From positions 930,001-994,000 of the forward strand of contig NW_026570252.1 in NCBI RefSeq assembly GCF_019649055.1: DNA of 64,000 nucleotides, written 5' to 3'. This stretch comes from Paramacrobiotus metropolitanus (lineage: Eukaryota > Tardigrada > Eutardigrada > Parachela > Macrobiotidae). A model generated the notes under the pieces. It was not told where the DNA came from and did not search any database. It saw only the letters and a list, made by a program, of their open reading frames with translations. This document shows, one piece after another, positions 46,020 to 58,132 of this stretch; the first letter of the stretch is position 1; every line of letters starts with the position of its first letter. Both the position numbers and the translations under genes were made by a program.

Positions 46020-49000
46020 ATGGATTCGCTTCTCACCTTCGTCCTCCTCGCCTCCTCGGGCTTCCTCTTAGTATCCTCAGAGTAAGTGTTAGGAATATGT
46101 TTTTTCGAAAGTAAAAAACCCGTTTTCTGGAGTTGGCAGGCCGAGAGTTTGATTGGAGCTGTTGAACGTAAACAAAATCGTTTGAAAATTGTGCTCATTC
46201 AGGGAAAATCTGTTTGGTTGAGTGTGGTACAAAGAGTGTGAACAGGGTATTCTGGAGTCGCGTGGTGTTTACCCAGCGGAATTTGTTGATTTTGAAGAAA
46301 TTGAATGACTGTGCTTTTCCGGAATATTTACCAACTGTTGTTTTCAGATTTTGATGGTTTTGTAACTTTTATTGATACAAAATTTTCGGAATACAAATTT
46401 AATGATAAAATTTCGATAGCAAAATGTTGGTTCGTGCTTGGCTCCGCTCAGATTTGAGAGTTATTGCGACTGTTGAATTTTGAAACCTGTTTGACCTTCG
46501 TCAGCTGATGCAGCCTAGTACAGGGATTTCGCAGTAGCGTTTTAGTTGAATCATTACAGATGTATTATGATCATTCTAGTGTTTTCTTGCGCTGGTAATT
46601 TATCCAGATGGTTTTGTTTGCACTTCCTACGTTCCCCGCGTCGCAGATACCGTTGACCTACTTTTCCGGAAGTTTCAGGACATTGTCCCGTGCAGGGTCG
46701 CGGAGCGTGCAGGCCGTTGTAGTCAGGGGGAGGGGTTGAGGCGGATGAATGAAAGCGGGAATTTTCCACTTGTCTCAAAGAATGAATGAGATGAAAAAGC
46801 GGTGAATAGCGATCATTTTGGAATTGATTTTTCTTTTTTTGTACATTGATATATTATTGAATATGGACCAATGATCTTCTAATTAATTTTGATAGTTTAT
46901 TACAATCCTTTCTCCGATTTTACACCAATTTAAAAGCTCATTAAATTAATTTTTTAACAACGTTCTCATTTATGGTAATTAAATGGGAATTTTTTATTCA
47001 TTTTGTTATTTTTTTGTTTACTGGTGTAATGATATTGATATGAATTTTTTCAGAGGGTGTGATACGTGTAGATAATTAAAAAAATAATGTAGATAACTTT
47101 TAGAGTATTTTCTCGGTTTATGATGTAAATTTTGGTTGTGTAATTTTTCCTTGATTTATAAAAGAATATTCAGTAATTCATGGTTAATTTCCAAAATGCA
47201 TTATTCATGGTTTTGGATGGCTGCTGGTGCATAATGTGAGGGTCATGTGATGTTTGCTCGCTGCAGCGATGAGGGCCGATTCTTCGTGGGTTGACGATTA
47301 CGGCGCGTTATCAGTTTGCGCCGATTTCAGGTGGAATTTCTGACAGTTTTATGGGGATATTTGTTGATTAAAAATATGCACAAGGCACACGTAGGGTGTA
47401 AACGTGTACGGGAGGCGTTTTTCCTTATGCTGTCATTATTGGAATAAATAGCGATATGAAGCTGTTCATCACATGCCTGCGGCGGGTAGTGTGCTGACGA
47501 TTTAGTGCTCGAGCTGATTCACCAACAGGAAAATGAATGTGTCCTCATCCGCGCGTTTTTGTGCTCATCGGGGCGCATTCCGCGGCGGTGAAAAATAGTG
47601 AATTTCGTGACGATAAGGAAGCCAGTTTGGGGAACGTGCTTATGCGTGTCATTTCCGGCTGCGATCGTATCGCTCGCGCCCAATGACGTGGACATTTTTG
47701 AAAAATGCCTGAACCGCTAAATAATTAAGAATTTAGTGAACTAGTGTAATAAATTGTCCATTAATTTTCCGGTAATGTTTTCTGTTAATTAATTTGATAG
47801 TAAATAATCAGTAATTGTCTTCCAGCAAAAATAGTTTGGAGAAGTTATTATTTTATTACATAAAATTGTTAGACAGTTAATTTAGAAAATTGTTTGATTT
47901 GTTTCTTAAGCTTTCTGAAGACCTTACGTAAAATAAACATATTAATAATTTAGGGAATAAACAACAGAGTTCTCATTTTACCGGTGGGTTTTACACTGGG
48001 ATTTCCTGTAATTTTGTAAAATTTTGGATCGATAGTTTCGCTGTTGATTTCATTTGAAATACGATGGATGTTGTTTCCCGGTATTTTTGTCTGCTCTCTG
48101 GTACGATGGAGAATCGAGAATTGCCGGTGAATAATCATCTCGTGGCGCTCGCGGCGAAGTAAATACCAAGTACTTACAGATACACCGACCAGTTTCGCGG
48201 TTGAAACGACTGTTGACCGCTGGTCACGAGTTGCATAGTCTGTTGACGATAATATTAACGATAAGCAATTCCACGCAAAGTCGTGGCAGGTTAACGATTT
48301 ATTTTCTGAAATCGCATTATGGAATTTCATATCGTAATCTGACGTATTTCAGAGTTGTGAGAAATGTGCTGGCGTAAAAATCCTGTTAACAGAAACTGTG
48401 GATTAGATTGACTTTTATTTATACCACGCAGTCCTTCAGTAATTAAAAATATATGAAAAATGTATAAAATACGAGCATTGAGGAAGATAGGTAATCCGAG
48501 CAGACACACTAATTTGACATAATAATTGAGAAATCAAATAGAAATGAAATGAAATAATAGAATGAATGATGTTCGTACAACGTTGTAGAATGATGGCCGT
48601 AGTGATTTGACTCATGACTGTAATGTCGCGACGTAAAAGTAATAAAAGCTAACGTTGTAGAATTATGAGAAATATTCCTCGTTTTTTATATAAATAAATA
48701 TTACTGAATTGTTTCTAGTATGACCACATGGCAGGTGGAGCAGGGCGGTAACGTATGCATACTAGCGGAGTTTAACGCAGACTTTAACATCTCCTACTGG
48801 GCCGAGGCATCCCAACGGGCGGGACCCTATCAGACCAACGTGACCCTGGCGGTGCCCAGTACCGCCACGGTGTCCCCGCGCAGCGTCTGTTCGCCCCCCG
48901 ACCCCACCGCCCAGGATCTCGTTATCACGTGGCCGGCCAAGACCCCCGGCGCGCAGCCCTTCAACCTCACCGTCCACTTCACCTACACTGCACTCAACGC

Positions 49001-52000
49001 CACGTACACTATCGAAAAGGTGTCAGTGGAGTACGATCTGGCCGACAATGTGACGTTCCCGCTGGCCGTTGACCCGAAGACCCGCGAGGCCCATACCACT
49101 GGGGAATTGGTGCCGGTGGTCAAACAGAACAACACCTGGCAGTGTTTATCGCGGGAGAAGGTGACGCTGATTGCTGGCGACGGCCCGGCTTACGTCGTGT
49201 TCAGTAACGTCAAGGTGGAGGCCTTCCGGATGGGAAGCGACGCTACTTGGGTGGACCCCGTGGTGTCCTGCGCCGATGACCAACCCACGACGGTCTCGAC
49301 ACCCTCCACGACCGAAACGAGCACCACATCCACCGAGACCACCACCACATCGACCTCGACCACCTCCATGCCAACAACTATGTCCACGACCCTCGCGCCA
49401 GGTCCAGCGGCCGACTGGTGGGTGCAGAACCCCTCCAACACGTCCAAATGCGTCCTGGCCAGCTTCATCGCCCTCCTGGACATCCAGTACACCGCCAACA
49501 ACGGCACGGCCAACTACACGGCCACCACCACCATCGGGACGGCCAACTCCACGTTGACCATCGCTCCCGGAAGCTCCTGCATGAACAGCACCGTCTACAA
49601 CACCACGGAGAACCAGGCTATCGTCCTCCAATGGACCACCAAAGGGAACTATCAGTACATGCTGTCGTTCCTCTTCGAGAAGCAGGCCAACGGGACCACC
49701 GGGATCTCCCATGTCTCCGTGGTCTACGACCTCCGGGACGCTGCCAACTTCCCCAACGCGTTGATGGACCCGACGTACGGGCCGGTGCGCGTGGCGTCCA
49801 GTGATGCGACGGTCGCGGTGATCGAGAGCGGCATGTTTTTGCGGTGCAACACCGGGTTGTTGGCGAAGCTGAAGGAGACGAAGGAGATGCTGCCCGTGGG
49901 CGTGACGACGTTCTACAGTATGTTTGAGGCCTTCCGGATGAGTAATACCAGTACGTTCGACGATAAGGAGCAGGTGTGCCCGCAGGATTTGACCAGCACC
50001 ACCGTGACCACGGCGGCGAGGTAGTCTTTCGGTGTTCGCGATGATTGGACGGTTCTTCTTCGTTTCGTGCTTGTTCAGCCCCTTATTTGTGCGCATCCCC
50101 CGAATTGCTGTCTTCCGTTGCGTGTAAATTGTGATTAGGAATTTTTAGTAATTATTATTTAATTTTAGTAATTATGTAGGGAATATTTTAGGATTTTCGT
50201 TGCGCTGCGTGTGTCGATGATTTATAGCTGAATTTAATTATTTATAGAAATTGCTGGAATAATTTACTGCGTGTTGCTTTGCAGGTTAAATTGCGCATTT
50301 TCTTAGCGCAATTAGCGTAGTGTAATTTTGTTCGCTGTTGCCGATTTATTTGCGCTCGAAACTCATTTAAAATTATTTTAAAATGATAGGAATCTGGCAA
50401 AGCACTATGCTGCTTAATTTTTGTACAGGGCTTTCTGCGCTTATTGCTAGCGCGGAATTTATTTGCCGATTTATTTTGCTCAGTATTTATTACCGATTTA
50501 TTTTGCGTAGGATTGTTGCGAGATCTGTGGGCGTAATATTTATTGCGGATTTATTTAAGCATCGTATCTGTATTGTTGCCGAATATTTTTTATTTTTTTC
50601 GTTGCGTTTTATGGAAGCGTTACGTCTTTTCGTTAGTTCCCCCTATGTTGCGCCGTTCCCACGTGATTTATTAATTTTTCCACCATTTTTAATATTTATT
50701 CATTTATTTGCAGCACCACCCCCCAACCTGGCCCGAAAGCCCAGTGGATGGTGAAGGACCCGGCCACCGGCGACCAGTGCATCCTGTCGACCCTCAACGC
50801 CACCTTCTTAATCACCTACAACGCCACCAACACCCAGACCAAGGCCTTCTACAACCGCAACACCACCTTCACCCTCCCGGACACTTCCATGCTCTCCGTC
50901 GACACCGGACGGTCCTTCTGCAACGCCGGGACCACCGTGCCCACCCAGCGCCTCGTTCTGACCTGGACCCACGCCACCACCTACCGCTACAACCTCACCC
51001 TGGACTTCCAGACGGACAACACCACCGGGAAGACGGCGGTGGACCGGGTGACCCTGGAGTATGATCTGAACGATCAGGAGTACTTCCCGGAGGCCACGAT
51101 GGACGAGAAGCTGGGGAACCTCCGCACGGCGGTCAGCGACGGGGTCGTGGTGAGGATCGGGGGGCATATGTACCTGAAGTGTGATTCGGGCGTCCCGGCC
51201 AGTCTGACGGAGACCCGGGAGAAGAAGAGTGTCGGGGTGATGATGACGGGAGTGAAGTTGGAGGCGTTTAGGATGAGTAAGACGGAGACGTTTGATGATG
51301 CGGCGGATGTGTGCCCCGGGGATTTGGTGCCGACCACCACGCCCATGCCCGTCACCTCCACCAAGAAACCGGTGCAGTTGCCCGTCTACAATGTGACGGA
51401 GGGTGGTGTCGTGTGTCTGCAGGCCACGTTCGATATGAGTAAGTCAGCCACATGCGTGACATTCAGTAGAAATCACTATGTATCGATTACTACGCATTAT
51501 TTGTATTTATTGATTATTAGCCATTTATTGGTGGTGAAGTAACTAGTTCAATCGGGAATTATAATCACTGTTATTTACTTTTAAATTACTGGCTATTTAT
51601 TGCGAGTGAATTTCTAATTAATCGCTAATTATTATCAGTAATTTCTAAGTTATTAGTGTAATGCATGGGTGATTAATTGTGCAGTAATAATGGATTGGGG
51701 AGTAATTAGTAATATTTTAATGTTGTCCCTATTAATAATGTTTCATTTTGTACCGGGCTTGGCTACCCGAAAATAAATTAAATCAAATCAGTAATCTGTT
51801 GTCGAAACTCGAAGCAATACGAATAAAAAATAGCATAAATAATAATGAATATTATGAATATTTGGTTTACGGGCTTGGCCACTCGAAAATAGATGGAATT
51901 AAATCAATAATTTGTTGGCGAAACGTTACGAATAAAAAATGGAATAAATAATTATAAATATTATGAATATGTGGTTTACGGGCTTGGCTACTTGAAAATA

Positions 52001-52795
52001 AATCAAAATAATAAAATCAATAATTTGTTGTCGAAACAATACGAATAAAAAAATAGAATAAATAATCATGAATATTTGATTTACGGGCTTTGGCTACTCG
52101 AAAATAAATCAGAATAATTAAAGCAATAGTTTGTTGTCGAAACAATAGGAATAAACATTGGAATAAATAATTAGTGAAGGAATAATGGGATAATGCATCA
52201 TTTCCTCCGTGTAGCGATGATCATCCAGTACTTCAACCACTCGGGCGCCGTGATGACCGATACGCAGAACAACCTGAACAACGCCACCGTAGACCAGACG
52301 CTGTCGCGCTGCGGCAACGAATCCTCCATCCTGGCTCTGCACAACTTCTTCCCCGACTGGATTCTCATGTTCAACTTCACCCACACCCCCACGCAGTTCT
52401 ACCTGACCAACATCAACCTGCAGTACAATCTCTCCAACTACCCGGCGGCCAACGACACCCGCCCGTATTATCTGCAGACGGATGTGAAGGACTTCACGGC
52501 GGATCTGGGACGGTCGTACGTCTGCCACGCCGCCACGAAATGGGCGTTGAATACGACGAATTCGGGGCATTCGCTCAAGGAGCTGGATGTGGAGTTGGCG
52601 CAGGTGAAAGTGCAGGCGTTCATGGTCAACGGGACGCTGGGCAGTGAGCAGGAGTGCGCCGCGGACGGCGGGGATACCTCGGAGATTGTCCCCATCGCCG
52701 TGGGGTGCGCGTTGGCGGCCCTGGTGATTATTGTGCTGATTGCCTATGTTATCGGGCGACGGAGGAATCGGGCGCGCGGCTACGAGAGCATGTAG
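46020..52795 (+). CDS. Lysosome-associated membrane glycoprotein with four LAMP-like domains
   Basis: Four exons (46020-46081, 48719-50020, 50714-51438 and 52215-52795), with phases 2, 2 and 1, give 889 residues. Exon 1 is a signal peptide (MDSLLTFVLLASSGFLLVSS). Four lumenal LAMP-like domains follow, each opening with a pattern like GNVCILAEFNADFNISYW. They are separated by Thr/Ser/Pro hinges. The first hinge (about residues 206-250) is almost pure Thr-Ser and mucin-like. N-glycosylation sites are abundant. The C-terminus has one membrane segment (IAVGCALAALVIIVLIAYVI), a basic stop-transfer and the tail GYESM, the GYxx-hydrophobic lysosomal sorting signal of LAMPs. Vertebrate LAMP-1 and LAMP-2 have two domains, so this is an expanded form. 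A second LAMP-like gene follows directly. Confidence 0.88.
51757..52170. repeat. Minisatellite, about 110-bp unit, four copies
   Basis: The phrases TTTACGGGCTTGGCTACTCG and TTTGTTGTCGAAACAATACG recur in four head-to-tail copies (starting near 51757, 51869, 51976 and 52085). It lies in the last intron of the LAMP gene. Confidence 0.8.
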
Positions 52796-53593
52796 AACGG
52801 ATTCCGCAAAAATGCCGCGGAAAAAATGCAGAAAATAAATACTGATTACAAAAATCCGCGGAAAAAATACAGTGTGCGGAAAACATGCGGCTTTTTGACG
52901 GCAAGTTGCAAAAACAATCAAATGGGCTTTCCGAGTTTTCTCCTCTGTTCGATTTCGTCGTTTTGGTTGACTGTTTGTTCTCCTTCTCTATCCGGTTTTC
53001 GTGTCGCTCGCGTTGTAATTTTGTCTTTTATTTCGATTGTAACTATAATTCATATTTATCGCCTGGACATACGTTAGTGTTCTTCTGTTTTTTTTTTCGG
53101 ATTTGATTTCGGATCGGCGTACCAAAAAAATTGAATGTTCTGTGTTTTTGATCGATGATGAATGATGATGTGTATTAGGTATTCCACGTATAATGATATT
53201 CCTCGTTTTTTGCTAATGCGTGTGTGGTGGTTCGTGCTGCTCATAATAAATATTAAATAGAAATTTTATTCCGACTTTACGGGGTTTTTTTACCTGCAGT
53301 AAAAAATCACGCATATTAAGTACAAATAAAATCATTAATTTTGCGATAATTAATATCCAAAAAACAAATATCCGAAAAATATATTAATATCCAAAATATA
53401 TGTGTATCTTTATATATTAATATCCGAAAACATCCCATTTTATGCGACATTTTTTTTCATTAAAATATGGACTGGATTTTTGACAAAATACCGGTCATCA
53501 ATTTGGCCTCGCTGAAATCAGAAAATATCATTATCAGGAAAAAACTGCAATACAGAATAGTTACTCTATTTTTAATACAAGTATATTTTACAG
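52796..53593. other. Gap between the two LAMP genes
   Basis: No exon is certain. An ATG at 52921 opens a signal-like stretch (MGFPSFLLCSISSFWL), but I find no donor in the phase needed by the next exon. A promoter or first exon for the second gene may be here. Confidence 0.35.
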
Positions 53594-55715
53594 AGTAACG
53601 CAACCTAGCAATGACAACATCACGACGACGGTGATTCCCAGCAGCACCGCGACCGTCCCGACGCCGGCTCCGTGGCAGATGTACCGGGTGATGGATGCCA
53701 ACGGGACGCTCTGCATCACCGCCAACTTCAGCCTCAGTATTACACAAAAATCGAAAAATGATTAACCTAGAATATTAATTTTTAATCAAATTTTCGCACA
53801 ATTTCTTTTGATTTATTTGATTTTGATTTATAGTTTTTGAAAATCAATTTTATTTATTTATTTTAAATATTCTTTATCTATTTCTTTTTAATTTTTTTAT
53901 TTAAAAAATAATAATTAACCTTGAATAAAATATTTCTCATTCAAGTTTTTAATTAGTTTTTTATTAATATTTTGGAACTCAATTTCATTTATTTCATTTT
54001 TTATTTGTCTTAATTTATTTTTATTTAATTTCATTTTTATGAAGTTAAACTGTTTATTTGTTTATTTACCTTACTTGTTTAATTCCGTTTCATTTCGATT
54101 TATTCAATTTTGTTTAATTTTTGTTTCATTTTATAGGTGTCTCGGTGACCTTTCTGGACATGACTTACGGTGGCTACCAGGACACCACCGTCAACCTCCC
54201 TTTTCTCAACACCGGCCGCGTCCATCCCGACCGCTCCCGGTGCGGCGCCACGCCCACCCTGGCCCTGGACACCTTCCTGCCCGACTGGCTCCTGGAGCTC
54301 CGTTTCGCCAGGAACGGCTCCACCGGCAACGACACCGACTCGATCTACTACCTGGACACCGTCCAGCTGCGCTACACCCTCAACAGCAGCCGCTTTCCGG
54401 GGGCGGCCGACACCCGCGACCGTCTCAGCGAGGCCGGCGACCTGGCGCTGGCGGTGAGGCCCTTCGGCGCGACCTTCCACAGTCCGGAGGTGGTCGTGGA
54501 GCTCAACGCCAATCCCGAGGGGGTCGTGGTGCCCAGTGTGGCCGAGCTGAAGGTCACCCTGACGGAGGTCACGTGGGAGGCGTTTGTTGGGGAGGTGTGC
54601 GAGGAGCCGACGGCGGGCACGACCGCGGAGGTGCCGGTGACGGCGACGCCGGTGCCGGTGGTTGTTCCTAGTTATGTGGTCCGAAGCAACGACGGGAATG
54701 TCTGTATTCGCGCGGACTTTATCTGGCGTAGGTGACCTTTTGCAAAATGCCGAAAAAAACCCAAACAGACTAACATTAAGGTAATTAAATTCAAAAATTA
54801 ATAAAACAGATCGAAAAAGGCGAGAATAAAATACTATAATATTTTTAACAAAAACATCTAAAAAGGTATTACTATTTTAGTAGGCTGCTGCGTCGTGAGA
54901 AAAATGAAAACAAAGTGAAATAAAAAAATAGTACTCCGAAATAAATAATATGAAATAATAAACAAAAATAAATATTATAAAATAATAAATCAATATAAAA
55001 TATAAAGGAATAAAACATAGAATCGGTAATTATTAAATATTAAGCAATAATTAATAAAAGGTATTTATTTTGGCGCGTATTTGCAACAAGTCGCGCGACT
55101 TGTTGCAAATACACCGGTGCTGTATTAACAGGAGAGTGGCAGTTCGTGTACACGGTCGGCAACACCACCATGACCTTTCCCACCTTCGCCTTCGACACCG
55201 GAAGTGTCGCGCCGACTTCCAACTGCACCTTATTAGAGGTCACTGGCACCTCCGGTTACCAAAGCACTCCTTGGAGACTCTGCCTGTCCTTCGCTCAGCT
55301 GCAGGACGAGTGGTCCGTCGGTGACCTTTCCCTTTCCGTCTTCCTGCCGCTGCCCGACACCACCGGGATGCTCCTGTACAACGCCACCACCCCCGGCGAC
55401 CACTTCCGGACGCCCCTCGGGGCCTCCTACCACTGCGACGCTAACACCACCCTGACGCTGGAGGGGATCCCGTTGATCCGCGGGATGGAGTTGGTTATCT
55501 CCGGGGGACTCCAGTTGGAGGCCTTCCTGCCGCCGGGGAACGACGGGAACTTCTCGACGTCCGCGGGGCGGTGCGACGGCGAGACCACGCCCACGGCGTC
55601 CTACATCATCGCCATCGTCATCGCGGCGGGGCTAGCGACGCTCGTGGCGCTGGTGGTCGGGTGTTACGTGCTGGGACGGGCCTGTATGAAAAGGTCACAC
55701 TATGATCAAATGTAA
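53594..55715 (+). CDS. Second LAMP-like membrane glycoprotein, 5' end not found
   Basis: Three exons (53594-53736, 54137-54727 and 55132-55715), with internal phases 1 and 1, encode about 439 residues. Two LAMP-like domains begin at CITANFSLSVSVTFLDM and CIRADFIWREWQF. They are joined by a Thr/Pro/Val-rich hinge and have many N-glycosylation sites. The end has one membrane segment (IIAIVIAAGLATLVALVVGC) and a short tail RSHYDQM. That tail is a tyrosine-type sorting motif lacking the Gly usual in LAMPs. The first exon needs two incoming bases (phase 2) and stops in the other phases. No signal exon fits nearby. The donor of exon 2 of the upstream LAMP gene has exactly this phase, so alternative 3' splicing from that gene is possible. 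Confidence 0.75.
55081..55108. repeat. Perfect 28-bp palindrome near an acceptor
   Basis: TTGCAACAAGTCGC is followed at once by its exact reverse complement. It lies in the last intron of the second LAMP gene, 24 bp before the exon, between any branch point and the splice acceptor. Confidence 0.85.
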
Positions 55716-57499
55716 AAACATGATCGATTGAGCAGTGGCATAATAAGTAATTTACTTTCAGTGTTTGGTTTTAGTTTGATTAGTTTCTATTTTTTAATAC
55801 GTTTTCGTAATTGGAAGACTGGTCTGGGTGGTACTCCGATGTGTACCCAAATTTTAACCTGACAGGTTAAGGTTGCTCGCAATATGTAAGTTGCTCGCAT
55901 AAACGTCATTTCAGAATACTGTGATTAAAATATATATATGCATGTACTGTATAGTGTATACCACGTTTTTTTTAACCGGCAGTCGACACACTGATACAGT
56001 GTAAGCAATAAAACGAATTCGATACGAATGCTCTAGTGCCACTGGCACTATCATACCATACGCGCGAGGAAGCAGAAAACCCAACCGATAAATATCTATA
56101 TTTGGTAGATAAAGTGGGAAAAATAGGAATAATGTGTATGTACAGTATGTATTTCTTATGCCCTAAAACGGCCACAGACCACGAGTAAGAACTATAAACG
56201 AAACGCCATGGTAAAACGATTAACCAGCAATATACGTACTATACTACATGTACAATACATTAATAAGATCTGAAAGATGTTAGTATTCACATATATGTGA
56301 CAATTATATAATTGTTGACTTCTGATAGGTACTCGTATATACAGATACACACACTTATGTTTTCGCTGCATGTGCAAGAGACGAGAGTTATGGTATCATA
56401 ATATAATATGTATTTAGCTTTAGAATAACATAAAGTATTACAAAAAGTAATCTAGAGTGCGCGAAAGCGAATGTCTTGGTGTATGTATCCCATTTTTGAC
56501 ACTATGTACCGGGCCATTTTTTAATGCGACAGAAATTATATGGCGCGGGAGAAACTCGTAGAATGTACAGTAGATGTACACAGTAGCTCGAGATACAACT
56601 GCAGTGCACATCTTGTACTCTATTACCAAGTCGAAAATTTGATGACAGTCCAAACAATGGCGATCAGTGATGCTATCGAGTAAAAGTCATTTGAGAAATT
56701 TAATGTAATTGCCTGGCGGAATCTGGCTATAAAAACGGTCGGTGCAGTAAGGGACAATCTAACTGCAAAGCGCTGTTAAGCACTGCGATCAACGTAGTGC
56801 AGTGGGCATCATCGAAGCGCCAGCATCGCGCAAATATCGCTCTACATATCTGTATCTTTACATGCTGAATTGGTCGACAGGCTTGTACAATACATGTACC
56901 TTTACGCAAGAAATTATTCACCCGACTAGTACACGTCGGTCCCGCAGTGCCCTGCGCCGGCAGCGGTTACTCCGCTTGGAAAAGGATTCTCCCTGGATGC
57001 AGTCAATTAGGAGAATAGGAGACATCCCGGACGTTGAAGGCGCCGCGACCAACCAACGATGAAGATGCACCTTCAGTGGCACGGTTCCCGCGTTCCCGGC
57101 GGCCGTTAACGCTTTCCAGCTGGACCTCGGATCCTCGGGCAGCCGGGAAGATGCACCATTTAGCTGTACCGCCAAGATCGTGGAAGGTCACAGTGTAATC
57201 CGCAAACGTTTTGTACAATTTCTAAATCGCGGCGAAAGTACAGTAAATGCTTGACAGTGCTACTGTCCAGTTGCTCATACGTATGTATATACGGGTAAAT
57301 AATTGTCGGGAATCAGGTTAATTCGATAGTGTCGCTGAGGGCAGATATTGAAATATGCTCGCAGTCGTAACTGCGGGCTGGATATTACGTAATATCCAGA
57401 GGTAGAATTAAGTAATACTGATTTGATAATTAGCAATAAGTATACATAGATTGGACATTAAGCGTAACTGTAGTATCTAACTAGCACAACTGCAAAATA
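55716..57499. other. Intergenic, MITE fragment and a TATA-like site
   Basis: No gene is recognised. It includes a half MITE (56411-56524) and a GGCTATAAAAACGG box at about 56726 that could be a promoter for an unrecognised transcript or a transposon remnant. Confidence 0.4.
56411..56524. mobile_element. TTAA MITE family, half copy 5
   Basis: The sequence GCTTTAGAATAACATAAAG, then AGTGCGCGAAAGCGAA and a final GTACCGGGCCATTTTTTAA corresponds to the right half of the copies at 19531 and 35462. The left half is missing. Confidence 0.7.
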
Positions 57500-58132
57500 A
57501 ACCAAGGTGGCGTTTTCTTGTCTGCTTCGCAGTCAGCGAAAACATTCCGTCGCGGACTCGCTGTGTCCTCGGGAGCCCGTACGGCTCCTTCCAGGGACCC
57601 TGGACGACGCGGCCCTGATGGAGCCACATCAAGTGGTTGCGCAGATCCCGGGGAAAGTCTCCGCCCGGTCGTCCAAATGCATGATGTTTGCCTGCATGAT
57701 TGTGTGCTGTTTAGACCGATGTATGACGTTTGCCTTGAAATGCGGCACGTGCTTAGCATGGAACGTCGCCTGCATCAACACCGTCGCATATCAAGGCCAC
57801 TTCGACAGCCGCGGTAGCCGCCGCCCAAGCCGAAGACAGGAACACCACTTAGACCAGACGTATCTGGACGGCAGATGCATACAGACTATGAATATCTGGA
57901 CGGCAGATACATTTTCGCGCCGCTAGCCTTCGAAAACCTCTGGCCTTGGGGAAAGCCGGTATCCGTTTTAGCAAAGGACATCGGCAAGCGACTGCAACAG
58001 CACACGGGCGAACCTCGAGCACACAAATTCTTGCGCCAGCATCTATCGATCGAAATTCAACGGGTCAATGCGGTGTCCATTCTTGGAACCATAGATGTAA
58101 CGGATAACTTGAGAGAAATTTTTCTGTTATAA
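57500..58132 (+). pseudogene. Decayed reverse-transcriptase C-terminal fragment
   Basis: Pieces in several frames follow the order seen at the end of many retroelement polymerase ORFs in invertebrate genomes. In order they are RGPDGATSSGCADPGESL, then WNVACINTVAYQ, then AAVAAAQAEDRN, then YEYLDGRYIFAPLAFENL, and finally TGEPRAHKFLRQHLSIEIQR followed by NAVSILGT. The consensus is recalled from memory rather than searched. Frameshifts and stops separate the pieces, so it is a dead fragment. The rest of the element is not recognisable nearby. Confidence 0.6.

Noticed and set aside
49146-50096. Long minus-strand ORF of 316 codons opposite LAMP exon 2
   Set aside because: It is the antisense shadow of a GC-rich, Thr-rich exon, with low-complexity Gly/Arg/His content.
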